64,000 bases of DNA, from the NCBI RefSeq assembly GCF_001995215.1, contig NZ_MUXN01000022.1, positions 186,001-250,000 on the forward strand. Direction: 5' to 3'. The notes beneath the pieces were generated by a model, which worked only from the letters and a program-made list of their open reading frames with translations, was not told where the DNA came from and made no database searches. The stretch comes from Amycolatopsis azurea DSM 43854. GTDB taxonomy: Bacteria > Actinomycetota > Actinomycetes > Mycobacteriales > Pseudonocardiaceae. Below are positions 38,742-46,864 of this stretch, in pieces. Every line of letters starts with the position of its first letter. Positions within the stretch are counted from its first letter, which is position 1. Position numbers and translations under genes: made by a program.

Positions 38742-39475
38742 CAGTGCTCGTCCTCCTCGTCTTCGAAGACCGACGCCTCGCGGCCACGCACGACGATGTC
38801 GAACTGGAAGGCCAGTGCCCATTCGGCTTCGGTGCGGTCCAGGTCGAACCGCGCGATCATCCGCTGCCGCGCCTTCTCGTCCGGGATGGAGTTGAAGATC
38901 GGGTCCTGCGAGAACAGCGGGTCTTCCGGGAAGTACATCTGGGTGACCAGCCGCTGGGTGAACGCGCTGCCGAAGACGGAGAAGTGGATGTGCGCCGGCC
39001 GCCAGGCGTTGTCGTGGTTCTTCCACGGGTACGCGCCCGGTTTGATGGTGGTGAAGGTGTAGCGCCCGTCGCCGTCGGTCAGCGTCCGGCCCGCGCCGTC
39101 GAAGTTGGGGTCGATCGGCGACGGCCAGCGGTCGCCGGTGTGCCGGTAGCGCCCGCCCGCGTTCGCCTGCCAGACCTCCACGAGCGAATCCCGGATCGGC
39201 CGCCCGTCACCGTCGAGCAGCCGCCCGGTGACGATGATCCGCTGTCCCTGCGGCTCCCCCTCGTGTCCCTTCGTGAGGTCGTTGTCGAACTCGCCGATCC
39301 GGCCCGGTCCCAGTGCGGGTCCGGTGACCTCGGTGAGCAGATGCGGGAGCACAATCAGCGGTTCCTTGGGGTGCCGCAGCGCCGTCGACCGGTAACCGGC
39401 GTGGTCGAGCGGCGGATGCGTGCCCTCCGGGTCGCGCCGGTAGCGCGGGAGCCTCAGTTCTGCGGGTGCGGACAT
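38741..39475 (-). CDS. pcaH: Protocatechuate 3,4-dioxygenase beta subunit (PcaH)
   Basis: 244 residues, catalytic non-haem Fe(III) subunit. Ligands are visible: Tyr110 in GGRYRHTGDRW, Tyr149 in KPGAYPWKN, His162 and His164 in PAHIHFS. The N-terminal RYRRDPEGTHPPLDHAGYRST and LTEVTGPALGPGRIGEFDNDLT stretches are diagnostic of PcaH. A short acidic tail (EDEEDEH) closes the protein. It lies 29 bp after pcaF. Confidence 0.95.
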   Translation of the reverse strand: MSAPAELRLPRYRRDPEGTHPPLDHAGYRSTALRHPKEPLIVLPHLLTEVTGPALGPGRIGEFDNDLTKGHEGEPQGQRIIVTGRLLDGDGRPIRDSLVEVWQANAGGRYRHTGDRWPSPIDPNFDGAGRTLTDGDGRYTFTTIKPGAYPWKNHDNAWRPAHIHFSVFGSAFTQRLVTQMYFPEDPLFSQDPIFNSIPDEKARQRMIARFDLDRTEAEWALAFQFDIVVRGREASVFEDEEDEH

Positions 39476-39504
39476 ACTGTTTCCCTCCAGCGCGGGTCAG
39501 TGGG

Positions 39505-40683
39505 TCACTGGGCTTCGAGGACGACGGCCAGCCCCTGGCCGACGCCGATGCAGATGGCCGCCAGTCCCCACCGGCCGCCGGTGCGGCGCAGGTGGTGGGC
39601 CAGGGTGCCGAGGATCCGGCCGCCGGAAGCGCCCAGCGGATGCCCGATCGCGATCGCGCCGCCGTTCACGTTGACGATCTCCGGGTCGAGTTTCGACCAG
39701 TCGCGCAGGCAGGCCAGCGACTGCGCGGCGAAGGCCTCGTTCAGTTCGACCGCCGCCAGGTCCTCCCAGCCGATTCCCGCCCGTTCCAGGGCGATCTCGG
39801 CCGCGCGGACCGGGCCGATGCCGAAGACGTCGGGCTCGACACCCGCGGCGCCACGACCGGCGATCCGGGCCAGCGGCGCCTTGCCGAGCCGGTTCCCGGC
39901 CGCCTCGTCGCCGAGCAGCAACGCGGAGGCGCCGTCGTTGAGCGGTGACGCGTTCGCCGCCGTGACCGTCCCTTGTGGACGGAAGACGGGCTTGAGCTTC
40001 GCGAGCTTTTCCGGGCTGGAGTCCGGCCTGATGCCTTCGTCCCGCTTGAGTTCGACGCCCTCGACGGGGACGACGTGGTCGTCGTAGAACCCTTCGTCCC
40101 AGGCGCGGGCGGCGTTGACGTGACTGCGGACGGCGAACGCGTCCTGCTCGTCGCGGCCGATGCCGTAGCGCTCGGCGAGCAGCTCGGTGGACTCGCCGAG
40201 GGAGACCGTCCACCGCTCGGGCATCGCCGGGTTGACCATGCGCCAGCCCAGGGCGGTGGAGTACAGGGTCTGGTTGCCCGCGGGAAAGGCCTTCTCCGGC
40301 TTCTGCATGACCAGCGGCGAACGGCTCATCGACTCGACCCCGCCCGCGACGGCGAGCGAGGCGTCACCGACCTGGACCGACCGGCTCGCCTGCATGACGG
40401 CGTCGAGACCGGAGCCGCACAGCCGGTTGACCGTGGCGCCCGGCACCGTCGTCGGCCAGCCCGCCAGCAGCGCCGCCATCCGCGCGACGTTGCGGTTGTC
40501 CTCGCCCGCGCCGTTGGCGTCGCCGAGCACGACCTCGTCCACGGTCGCCGGGTCGAGGTCGTTGCGCTCGGCCAGGGCCCGCAGCACGGTGGCGGCGAGG
40601 TCGTCGGGGCGGACCCCGGACAGCGCGCCGCCGTACTTGCCGAACGGGGTACGGATGGCGTCGAACAGGAAGACGTCGGTCAT
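39505..40683 (-). CDS. pcaF: Beta-ketoadipyl-CoA thiolase (PcaF)
   Basis: 392 residues. Thiolase catalytic residues are in place: Cys89 in NRLCGSGLDA, His in GGAIAIGHPLGASGGR and Cys in AICIGVGQG. The start DVFLFDAIRTPFGKYGGALSGVRPDDLAA is typical of PcaF/PaaJ. It cleaves beta-ketoadipyl-CoA to succinyl-CoA and acetyl-CoA, the last step of the pathway. Its ATG overlaps the pcaJ stop (ATGA). Confidence 0.93.
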   Translation of the reverse strand: MTDVFLFDAIRTPFGKYGGALSGVRPDDLAATVLRALAERNDLDPATVDEVVLGDANGAGEDNRNVARMAALLAGWPTTVPGATVNRLCGSGLDAVMQASRSVQVGDASLAVAGGVESMSRSPLVMQKPEKAFPAGNQTLYSTALGWRMVNPAMPERWTVSLGESTELLAERYGIGRDEQDAFAVRSHVNAARAWDEGFYDDHVVPVEGVELKRDEGIRPDSSPEKLAKLKPVFRPQGTVTAANASPLNDGASALLLGDEAAGNRLGKAPLARIAGRGAAGVEPDVFGIGPVRAAEIALERAGIGWEDLAAVELNEAFAAQSLACLRDWSKLDPEIVNVNGGAIAIGHPLGASGGRILGTLAHHLRRTGGRWGLAAICIGVGQGLAVVLEAQ

Positions 40684-41435
40684 GCGCTCGCCCTTTTGAG
40701 GTCTCGGAGGATGCGGAGTTCTGCCTCGGTCGGCTCCGGGGTGGTTCCCAGGTCGCCTGCCACCTTCAGTTTCCACCCGGTCGCCTCGACGACCTGATCG
40801 ACGTCGATCCCGGGGTGCAGCTCGGTGAGCGTGAGCTCGGCGGTCCCGGGGTCGGGCCGCATCAGGCCGAGGTCGGTGACCACCAGCGTCGGCCCGGCGC
40901 CGGGGAGGCCGAGCCGCTCGCGGTCGCCCTTGCCGGTGCCGTGCCCGAACGAGGTCACGAAGTCGACCTTCTCGACGAAAGTGCGGGTGCTCTGCCGCAG
41001 CACCACGAACACCTCGCGGCAGGACGCGGCGATCTCCGGCGCGCCGCCCGCCCCGGGGAGGCGCACCTTGGGATTCGCGTAGTCCGGGCCGATCACGGTG
41101 GTGTTGATGTTGCCGAACTTGTCCAGCTGGGCGGCGCCGAGGAAGCCGACGTCGATCCGGCCCGGCTGGAGCCAGTAGTTGAAGACCTCGGGGACGCTGA
41201 CCACGGCGTCCGCGGTGTCGGCGAGTTCGCCGTCGCCGATGGACAGCGGGAGCCGGGTCGGTTTGGCGCCGAGGCAGCCGGATTCGTAGATCAGCGTGAG
41301 GTTCGGCGCGTGCCCGCGGCGGGCCAGGTTGGCGGCCGTGCTGGGCAGGCCGATGCCCACGAAGCAGGACATCCCGTCGCCGAGCGCGCGAGCCGCGGCG
41401 ACGCTCATCATCTCGTCGGAGGTGTACTCGGTCAT
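40680..41435 (-). CDS. pcaJ: 3-oxoadipate CoA-transferase subunit B (PcaJ)
   Basis: 251 residues, CoA transferase family I beta subunit. The catalytic glutamate lies in LTLIYESGCLGA (Glu51), with the later GGAPEIAASCREVFVVLRQSTRTFVEKVDF segment. Together with PcaI it moves CoA from succinyl-CoA to beta-ketoadipate. ATGA overlaps join it to pcaI and pcaF. The start was set at the overlap; the longer upstream frame is a pcaI shadow. Confidence 0.92.
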   Translation of the reverse strand: MTEYTSDEMMSVAAARALGDGMSCFVGIGLPSTAANLARRGHAPNLTLIYESGCLGAKPTRLPLSIGDGELADTADAVVSVPEVFNYWLQPGRIDVGFLGAAQLDKFGNINTTVIGPDYANPKVRLPGAGGAPEIAASCREVFVVLRQSTRTFVEKVDFVTSFGHGTGKGDRERLGLPGAGPTLVVTDLGLMRPDPGTAELTLTELHPGIDVDQVVEATGWKLKVAGDLGTTPEPTEAELRILRDLKRASA

Positions 41436-42241
41436 GCCTTCACTCCCGTCAGCTCGTCGAGCCAGCGGGTGAAGCTCTCCCTGTCCCGGCCGATCGCGTC
41501 CCATGCCTGGTAGGCGTCGTTGTCCCGCTCGTAGTACCCCGCCGCGTACGACGGCTTCGCGCCGCCGGGCACCTCGGCGACGGCGGTGACCGCCCACGAG
41601 GGCAGCACGATCGCGCCTGGCCGGGGCTCCAGTACGTCCACGACCTCCTCGACGGTGACCAGCGACCGTTTCGCCGCCAGCACCGCCTCCTTCTGCACAC
41701 CCGTGATGCCCTGGATCTGGACGTTGCCGTCCCGGTCGGCGCGCTGGGCGTGCACGATCGTCACGTCCGGGTTGAGGGCGGGGACGGCGGCGAGCCGCTC
41801 ACCGGTGAACGGGCAGGTGATGGGCTTGATCGTGTCCGTGTGCGCGGGCAGATCGGTGCCGGTGTAGCCACGCAGGACGGCGAAAGGCAGACCCGAGGCG
41901 CCGGCGACGTACCGATTCGCCATGCCCGCGTGGCTGTGTTCCTCTATCTCCAGTGGCACCGGCCACGAATGCTGGACCGCGTCCCGGAACCGGTGCAGCG
42001 AGCCGACACCGGGATTGCCGCCCCACGAGAAGATCAGCTTGCTCGCGCAGCCGGCGCCGATGAGCTGGTCGTAGACGATGTCCGGGGTCATGCGGACCAG
42101 CGTCAGGCCGGTGCGGCGCTGGCGGATGATCTCGTGACCGGCGGCCACCGGGATGAGGTGCGTGAAACCCTCGAGCGCGACAGTGTCCCCGTCGCGCACA
42201 AGTCGCGCCACGGCCTCCTTCAACGACAGCAGCTCCGCCAT
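41432..42241 (-). CDS. pcaI: 3-oxoadipate CoA-transferase subunit A (PcaI)
   Basis: 269 residues, CoA transferase alpha subunit (VRDGDTVALEGFTHLIPVAAGHEI, FSWGGNPGVGSLHRF, ADRDGNVQIQGITG). It is the first gene of the pca operon, with GGGGAG six nt before the ATG. The promoter lies in the following intergenic region, where an ATGTTC/GAACAT dyad is found. Confidence 0.92.
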   Translation of the reverse strand: MAELLSLKEAVARLVRDGDTVALEGFTHLIPVAAGHEIIRQRRTGLTLVRMTPDIVYDQLIGAGCASKLIFSWGGNPGVGSLHRFRDAVQHSWPVPLEIEEHSHAGMANRYVAGASGLPFAVLRGYTGTDLPAHTDTIKPITCPFTGERLAAVPALNPDVTIVHAQRADRDGNVQIQGITGVQKEAVLAAKRSLVTVEEVVDVLEPRPGAIVLPSWAVTAVAEVPGGAKPSYAAGYYERDNDAYQAWDAIGRDRESFTRWLDELTGVKA

Positions 42242-42287
42242 TCACACTCCCCGGCTTGACAATACGGCTTGTTCGCATCGCGCACAC

Positions 42288-42306
42288 ATGTTCTGCATAT
42301 GAACAT
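42288..42306. promoter_or_regulatory. Candidate regulator-binding dyad upstream of pcaI
   Basis: ATGTTC-TGCATAT-GAACAT, six-bp arms with a 7-nt A/T-rich centre, 47 bp upstream of the pcaI start. Its position suits a PcaR (IclR) operator or the promoter core. It is the only clear dyad near the start. Confidence 0.45.
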
Positions 42307-42781
42307 AGCACAAGAGCTCCGGTTTCGTGCGTTGCGTTTCGGGCTGGACGAAGGGGACTTTCGCCGCATCGCACGCGGGGAAAGCTCCCTTCGCGTCACG
42401 TCCGCCGAGTTCCGGCGCCACGGGCCGCGCCGCGGAATGTCCCAAAGGAGGCCTTCGGGGCATGACGTCGAGCCACCGATCCCGGGTGCGCCGAATGTGG
42501 CATTGGGGACACTCAACGTCCCCAATGCCACATTCGGCGCACACCTCAACGGCACGCCACGTTGCCCCACTCTTCAATACGTCACCGGCGTGATCGGGCT
42601 CAGCTGATCCCGCTGCCGGGCGGGAACATTCGCTGGAATCCCCTGCTCGCGGAGCTTTTCCGCGCTTACGACGATCCCGGGGCACCCGAGGGTGACGACT
42701 CCCCCGCACAGGGGAAGCGCCTCCCTCATAGCGGGGATTCTCGCGTTTGGGATACCAATCGCCGCACACTAGGCTGAAGCG
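42307..42781. other. Long intergenic region with repeat elements
   Basis: 475 bp without a credible gene between the pcaI promoter and the divergent dehydrogenase. It holds GAAGGGGACTTTCGC / GGGGAAAGCTCCCTTCGC blocks (42348-42396), a CCCAAAGGAGGCC stretch near 42440, and the strong 25-bp hairpin at 42486-42542. The last 150 bp should contain the promoter of the dehydrogenase/glycerate kinase pair. Short open frames here read across repeats. Confidence 0.6.
42486..42542. repeat. 25-bp perfect inverted repeat with 7-nt loop
   Basis: The left arm (42486-42510) begins GTGCGCCGAATGTGGC and ends ATTGGGGAC; the right arm (42518-42542) is its exact complement; the loop is ACTCAAC. It shares ATTGGGGAC with the repeat at 26941-26985. 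It could fold as a very stable hairpin or cruciform; it lies between divergent genes, so a simple terminator role is unlikely. Confidence 0.85.
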
Positions 42782-43747
42782 GTGACCTCGACGATCGCGG
42801 TGACCCGGTGGATTCCCGACGAAGCGCTCAAAGTGCTCGCCGAAGCCGGGGAGGTGAAGCTGTCGCGCGCCGACCGGCCGCTGACGCCGGACGAACTGCG
42901 CGAGTTCGTCCGTGGCGCGTCCGCGATCGTCGGCATGCTGCACGACCGGATCGACGGCGCGGTCGCCGACGCGGCTGGCCCGGAGCTGAAGGTCGTGGCG
43001 AACGTGGCCGTCGGCCACGACAACATCGACGTCCCGGCGCTGGCCGGCCGCGGGGTCACCGTGACCAACACCCCGGGCGTGCTCACCGACGCCACCGCGG
43101 ATCTGGCGTTCGGACTGATCCTCGCGGTCACGCGGCGGCTCGGCGAGGGCGAACGGCTGATCCGCTCGCGCACCCCGTGGTCGTTCCACCTGGGTTTCCT
43201 GCTGGGCTCGTCGCTGCAGGACAAGACGCTCGGGATCGTCGGGCTCGGCCAGATCGGGCAGGCGGTCGCGCGGCGGGCGCTCGGGTTCGGCATGCGGATC
43301 GTCTACTCGGGACGATCGCGGGCCGCCGAAGACGTCGAGAAGGCCTTGGGCGCCGAGTACGTGCCCTTCGAAGAACTGCTGGCGCGCTCCGACGTCGTTT
43401 CCCTGCACTGCCCCCTGACGCCCGAGACCAGGCACCTCGTCGACGCGGACGCGCTGAGGTCGATGAAACCGGGCGCCTGCCTGATCAACACCACGCGCGG
43501 TCCCGTCGTCCACGAGGCGGCGCTGGCGGACGCGCTCGAAGCCGGGGAAATCGCCGGAGCGGGCCTCGACGTGTTCGAGGCCGAACCCGAGGTCGAACCG
43601 CGTCTCCTGGATCGCGAAAACGTCGTCTTGACGCCGCATCTCGGATCGGCGACGGTCGAAACCCGTACTGCCATGGCCGTGCTCGCGGCCGAGAACGTCG
43701 CGTCGGTGCTCACCGGCGGAAACCCGTTGACGGAGGTTCGTCCATGA
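42782..43747 (+). CDS. D-isomer-specific 2-hydroxyacid dehydrogenase (glyoxylate/hydroxypyruvate reductase-like)
   Basis: 321 residues from a GTG. NAD-binding GLGQIGQAVARRALGFG and the catalytic set Arg (NTTRGPVVHE), Glu (DVFEAEPEVEPRLL) and His (TPHLGSATVETR) are intact. The family reduces glyoxylate or hydroxypyruvate. A glycerate kinase follows with an ATGA overlap, so hydroxypyruvate or glyoxylate to glycerate to phosphoglycerate is the natural reading. Confidence 0.87.
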   Translation: MTSTIAVTRWIPDEALKVLAEAGEVKLSRADRPLTPDELREFVRGASAIVGMLHDRIDGAVADAAGPELKVVANVAVGHDNIDVPALAGRGVTVTNTPGVLTDATADLAFGLILAVTRRLGEGERLIRSRTPWSFHLGFLLGSSLQDKTLGIVGLGQIGQAVARRALGFGMRIVYSGRSRAAEDVEKALGAEYVPFEELLARSDVVSLHCPLTPETRHLVDADALRSMKPGACLINTTRGPVVHEAALADALEAGEIAGAGLDVFEAEPEVEPRLLDRENVVLTPHLGSATVETRTAMAVLAAENVASVLTGGNPLTEVRP

Positions 43748-44868
43748 CTCGTGTGGTCATCGCGCCCGACAAGTTCAAGGGAAGCTTGACCGCGGTCGAG
43801 GCCGCGGCGGCGATCGCCCACGGCGTCCGCGACGCGCTGCCCGAGGCCGAGGTTTCCTCCTGCCCGGTCGCCGACGGCGGCGAGGGAACGCTGGACGTCC
43901 TCGTCGCGGCGGGCGGGCGGCTCGTGGAGCTCCCGGTCCGCGGCCCGCTCGACGACTCCGTCGACGCGAGCTACGTGACGCTGGACGGGACGGCCTACAT
44001 CGAATCGGCCCGCGCGTGCGGGATCGAGTTCGTCGAGCCGAGCCCGGAGGTGGCGCTCGCCGCGCACACCTGGGGCGTCGGCGAGCTCCTCGCGCACGCG
44101 CTCGACAACGGCGCGCGACGGCTGGTGCTGACCGTCGGCGGGACCGCGAGCACCGACGGCGGCGCCGGGATGCTGGCGGCGCTGGGCGCCGGGGTGTTCG
44201 ACGCGTTCGGCGCGCCGGTCGGGCTCGGCGGTGGCACCCTCGGCCGGGTCGCTTCGGCAGAACTCGGCCCGGTGCGGGAAAGGCTCGGCTCCGTCGAGGT
44301 CGCCGTCGCGACCGACGTGACGAACCCGCTGCTCGGACCTCGTGGCGCGGCCGCGATCTTCGGCCCGCAGAAGGGCGCGGGCCCGCGTGAGGTCGAGCAG
44401 CTGGACGAATCCCTGTCCCGGTGGGCACAGGCGTTGCGCAACGCCGGGACGCCCGACGTGTCCGACCTTCCCGGAGCGGGCGCGGGCGGCGGGGTCGCGG
44501 CAGGCGCGATCGCCGGACTCGGCGCGACGGTCGAATCCGGTTTCCAGCTCATCGCCGGGCTCACCGGCGTCGCCGGCGCCATCGAACGCGCCGACCTCGT
44601 CATCACCGGCGAGGGCTCACTGGACGAGCAGAGTCTCGACGGCAAGGCTCCGGCGGGCATCGCGGCCCGCGCGCGGGAACACGCGGTTCCGCTGATGGTG
44701 CTGGCCGGGCGGATCCAGCTGGACGAGAGCCAGCTCGCCGGCCTCGGGGTCGTGGGCAGCGCCGCCCTCATCGACCACGCGCCTTCGCTCGACCACGCGC
44801 GTGCGCACGCGGCGACGCTCTTGCGCGAACGGGCCGGCGAGCTGGTCCGTGCCTGGGCCCGGACTTAA
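43744..44868 (+). CDS. Glycerate kinase (GlxK/GarK family)
   Basis: 374 residues. The opening VVIAPDKFKGSLTAVEAAAAIA, CPVADGGEGTLDVL, GGTASTDGGAGMLAALG and ITGEGSLDEQSLDGKAP are hallmarks of the GckA/GarK-type glycerate kinase, which usually yields 2-phosphoglycerate. It is coupled to the hydroxyacid dehydrogenase. A hairpin-like sequence (44872-44890) follows its stop. Confidence 0.92.
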   Translation: MTRVVIAPDKFKGSLTAVEAAAAIAHGVRDALPEAEVSSCPVADGGEGTLDVLVAAGGRLVELPVRGPLDDSVDASYVTLDGTAYIESARACGIEFVEPSPEVALAAHTWGVGELLAHALDNGARRLVLTVGGTASTDGGAGMLAALGAGVFDAFGAPVGLGGGTLGRVASAELGPVRERLGSVEVAVATDVTNPLLGPRGAAAIFGPQKGAGPREVEQLDESLSRWAQALRNAGTPDVSDLPGAGAGGGVAAGAIAGLGATVESGFQLIAGLTGVAGAIERADLVITGEGSLDEQSLDGKAPAGIAARAREHAVPLMVLAGRIQLDESQLAGLGVVGSAALIDHAPSLDHARAHAATLLRERAGELVRAWART

Positions 44869-44871
44869 AGC

Positions 44872-44890
44872 CTGAACCCGCCGGGCTCAG
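44872..44890. terminator. Short bidirectional hairpin
   Basis: CTGAACCC-GCC-GGGCTCAG, 7 of 8 bp paired, sits between the convergent glycerate kinase and HesB-like stops. No strong T-tract is present. Confidence 0.45.
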
Positions 44891-45198
44891 CTGCCAGGCT
44901 GGGGCTGAGCCTGCGGGAGTACGGCGAAGGCGACTTCACCGGTCTCGTCCTGCTGGACGTCGAGGACCTTGTCGTCGAGCAACGCGGCCGCCTCGGGCTC
45001 CAAGAAAACCTTCGGGCCGCCGTCGGCGCCGAGGACCTTGTCGCCGCTTTCGGGCTCGGGGGCGACGGAAACCGCGAGCTGGGGACTGTCCCCCTGCTGG
45101 GAATGCATCGCGAACCGCAGCCCGCCTCCGTCCTGCCCGTTTTCCTGCCCGGTCAGTGCGGTGATCGCCTCGGCGGCGGCTTCGGTGACTGTAAGCAT
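44887..45198 (-). CDS. HesB/IscA-like small protein without cysteines
   Basis: 103 residues. The start MLTVTEAAAEAITALTG and the middle GGLRFAMHSQQG, VFLEPEAAALLDDKVLDVQQDETGEVAFAV follow the HesB/Fe-S-biosynthesis fold. A-type carriers need three Cys; this protein has none, so it cannot hold a cluster in the usual way. Cys-free members are common in actinomycetes and are of unknown role. It is monocistronic, convergent with glycerate kinase. Confidence 0.75.
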   Translation of the reverse strand: MLTVTEAAAEAITALTGQENGQDGGGLRFAMHSQQGDSPQLAVSVAPEPESGDKVLGADGGPKVFLEPEAAALLDDKVLDVQQDETGEVAFAVLPQAQPQPGS

Positions 45199-45498
45199 CT
45201 CTGCCCTTCCTTCGTCGCGGTCTTGCACTTGACCGACCACGCTAGGGGGTCCCGGCACGGCCCGCCGTCTGAGTGAAGATCATTTTTCGCCGGCGTCCGG
45301 CACCCCGGGGTCCACTGTTTCCGGCTCGGCCGCTCCCTCCTCATCGGGCGTTGGCCGGGACGTGCTGTACTCGACCCGGTCCCGGTGGCGTACCCGACGT
45401 CTTCGCAGGCCAAACGGCGGTGCTGTCGCCAGGATCACAGTCTCTCAGCAGGTTCATTAGCTTCACAAATTTGTGAAACAAGGAGTAGCGTCGTCGGT
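45199..45498. other. 300-bp divergent intergenic region
   Basis: It must hold the HesB-like promoter and, on the plus strand, that of the GtrA gene. The only clear element is the perfect 16-bp palindrome at 45462-45477 just before the GtrA ribosome site. The rest is unremarkable high-GC sequence. Confidence 0.5.
45462..45477. promoter_or_regulatory. Perfect palindrome TTCACAAATTTGTGAA
   Basis: A 16-bp perfect, A/T-centred palindrome ending 21 bp before the GtrA start and directly abutting the AAGGAG ribosome site. In this GC-rich context it is conspicuous and placed as a repressor operator would be. No cognate regulator gene is adjacent. Confidence 0.65.
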
Positions 45499-45954
45499 AT
45501 GACCACCACCAGGTGGGCGCCAGGGCACCGGATCATCCGGCGCGCGCCGGAGCGGCACCACGAACTCGGCCACCACGCCGCTTGGTACGTCGTCGCCGGT
45601 GTCGCCGCCACCGGGCTGCAAGCGGTGCTGTTCCTCGTCCTGCAGCCGGTCCTCGGCGCGCAGCCCGCCAATCTGGTCGCGATCGCCGTCACGACGGTCG
45701 GGAACACCGAGTTCCACCGTCGGGTCACCTTCGCCACCCGAAAGAGCAACGCGGGCAAGCGGCACTTCCAGGACCTCGCGACCTTCGCCTTCTACGCCGC
45801 GTACGGCTCGATCGTGCTCGCGTCCCTCGACGCGGTGATCACCGAGCCGACCGCGCTGGAGCAGACCGGCGCCCTGCTCGCGGCGAGCGTCGTGGGCGGC
45901 ATCGCGCGCTTCGCGGTTCTTCGCTGGTGGGTCTTCGCGCGCCGGAACGCCTAG
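45499..45954 (+). CDS. GtrA-like membrane protein
   Basis: 151 residues with four hydrophobic helices (about 27-50, 55-72, 88-108, 118-140) and the GtrA-family wording GNTEFHRRVTFA after helix 2 and FAVLRWWVF near the end. GtrA-like proteins are thought to move polyprenyl-linked sugars across the membrane or assist polysaccharide modification. The start has AAGGAG upstream. Two DUF202 membrane proteins follow within 11 bp, so the three may form one unit. Confidence 0.8.
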   Translation: MTTTRWAPGHRIIRRAPERHHELGHHAAWYVVAGVAATGLQAVLFLVLQPVLGAQPANLVAIAVTTVGNTEFHRRVTFATRKSNAGKRHFQDLATFAFYAAYGSIVLASLDAVITEPTALEQTGALLAASVVGGIARFAVLRWWVFARRNA

Positions 45955-45964
45955 TGTTCGACGC

Positions 45965-46315
45965 GTGCCTGAGATCAACGGACCGCATGAAGGCGGTTCG
46001 GAACCCGATTACCGCTTCACCCTCGCCAACGAACGGACCTTCCTCGCCTGGCTCCGGACGGCGCTGGGGCTGCTCGCCGGCGGCGTCGCCGTCCATCAGC
46101 TGGTTCCCGACCCGAGCGCGCTGAGCACGGTCCTCGCGGGGCTGTGCGTCGTCCTGGCCGCCGTGCTCGCGGCGAGCGCGTATCCGCGCTGGCGGCAGGT
46201 GCAGACCGCGATGCGCGCGGGACGGCCGCTGCCCAAGAGCGGGATGCTGATCCTGCTGACGGCCGGGATCCTCGTGATCACCCTTACGGCCGCGGCCTTG
46301 GTGGTCTTCTCTTGA
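45965..46315 (+). CDS. DUF202 (YidH-like) membrane protein
   Basis: 116 residues from a GTG. The signature FTLANERTFLAWLRTALGLLAGGVAV is the start of DUF202, followed by two more hydrophobic helices (about 53-72 and 94-114). Function unknown in the family; some members are linked to membrane stress. Its stop overlaps the TTG start of a second DUF202 gene. Confidence 0.85.
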   Translation: MPEINGPHEGGSEPDYRFTLANERTFLAWLRTALGLLAGGVAVHQLVPDPSALSTVLAGLCVVLAAVLAASAYPRWRQVQTAMRAGRPLPKSGMLILLTAGILVITLTAAALVVFS

Positions 46316-46614
46316 GTACGGGTGATCACGGAGCGCAAGCGGAACGGACCGGGCTGGCGTGGCGCCGGACCGCGCTCGCGGCTACTGCCTGCACACTCCT
46401 GCTCCTGCACACGGCCGCCCGGCGGGGCTGGGGGACGACGGTCATCCCGGTCGCGTTCGCGGGCGCCATGGTGATCACCTTGGTCGCCGTCGGCTCGTTC
46501 CGTGAACGAGCACTGCGCAGGCCCGGAACTCCGAAACCGCTTAACCCGATCCTTGCTGTCACAACGGCGGCACTCGTCGTAGCGACCGCGGTCTCCTTGG
46601 TCGCGGTACGCTAA
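46312..46614 (+). CDS. Second DUF202 membrane protein
   Basis: 100 residues from a TTG that overlaps the previous stop (TTGA); no other start fits the frame. AERTGLAWRRTALAATACTLLLLHTAARRG matches the DUF202 core, with three hydrophobic helices. Paired DUF202 genes of unequal length in tandem are frequent in actinomycetes and suggest a heteromer. Confidence 0.8.
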   Translation: MSTGDHGAQAERTGLAWRRTALAATACTLLLLHTAARRGWGTTVIPVAFAGAMVITLVAVGSFRERALRRPGTPKPLNPILAVTTAALVVATAVSLVAVR

Positions 46615-46759
46615 GTACCACGCACTGACCGCGATCCCGAGGGCCTTTTTCGCGACACAGAGTCTCGGTTGTATTAAGCCGACTGCGTCTAATGGGCTAT
46701 CTCTAGTTGAAATCTTTACTGCCGTCCGATCGACGCCTACGATTACGCTGCGTCGCAAC

Positions 46760-46798
46760 GGCGGCAGGTAGAGCTGATCTTCTGGAGCACCTGCCGCC
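46760..46798 (+). promoter_or_regulatory. Hairpin in the leader of the sigma factor gene
   Basis: GGCGGCAGGT (46760-46769) and ACCTGCCGCC (46789-46798) form a perfect 10-bp stem with a 19-nt loop, 67 bp before the sigma factor start. It could be an operator, an attenuator or the terminator of the DUF202 unit 145 bp upstream. Confidence 0.5.
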
Positions 46799-46864
46799 TT
46801 CAATCGTTACGGAGTGTTGGCCCCTCGACAACGAACGTCGCAGGGTCGGCCGGGGAGGACGACC

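Noticed and set aside
42256..42777. Small open frames in the pcaI upstream region
   Set aside because: They cross repeats and the 25-bp hairpin, overlap each other in several frames, and lack ribosome sites.
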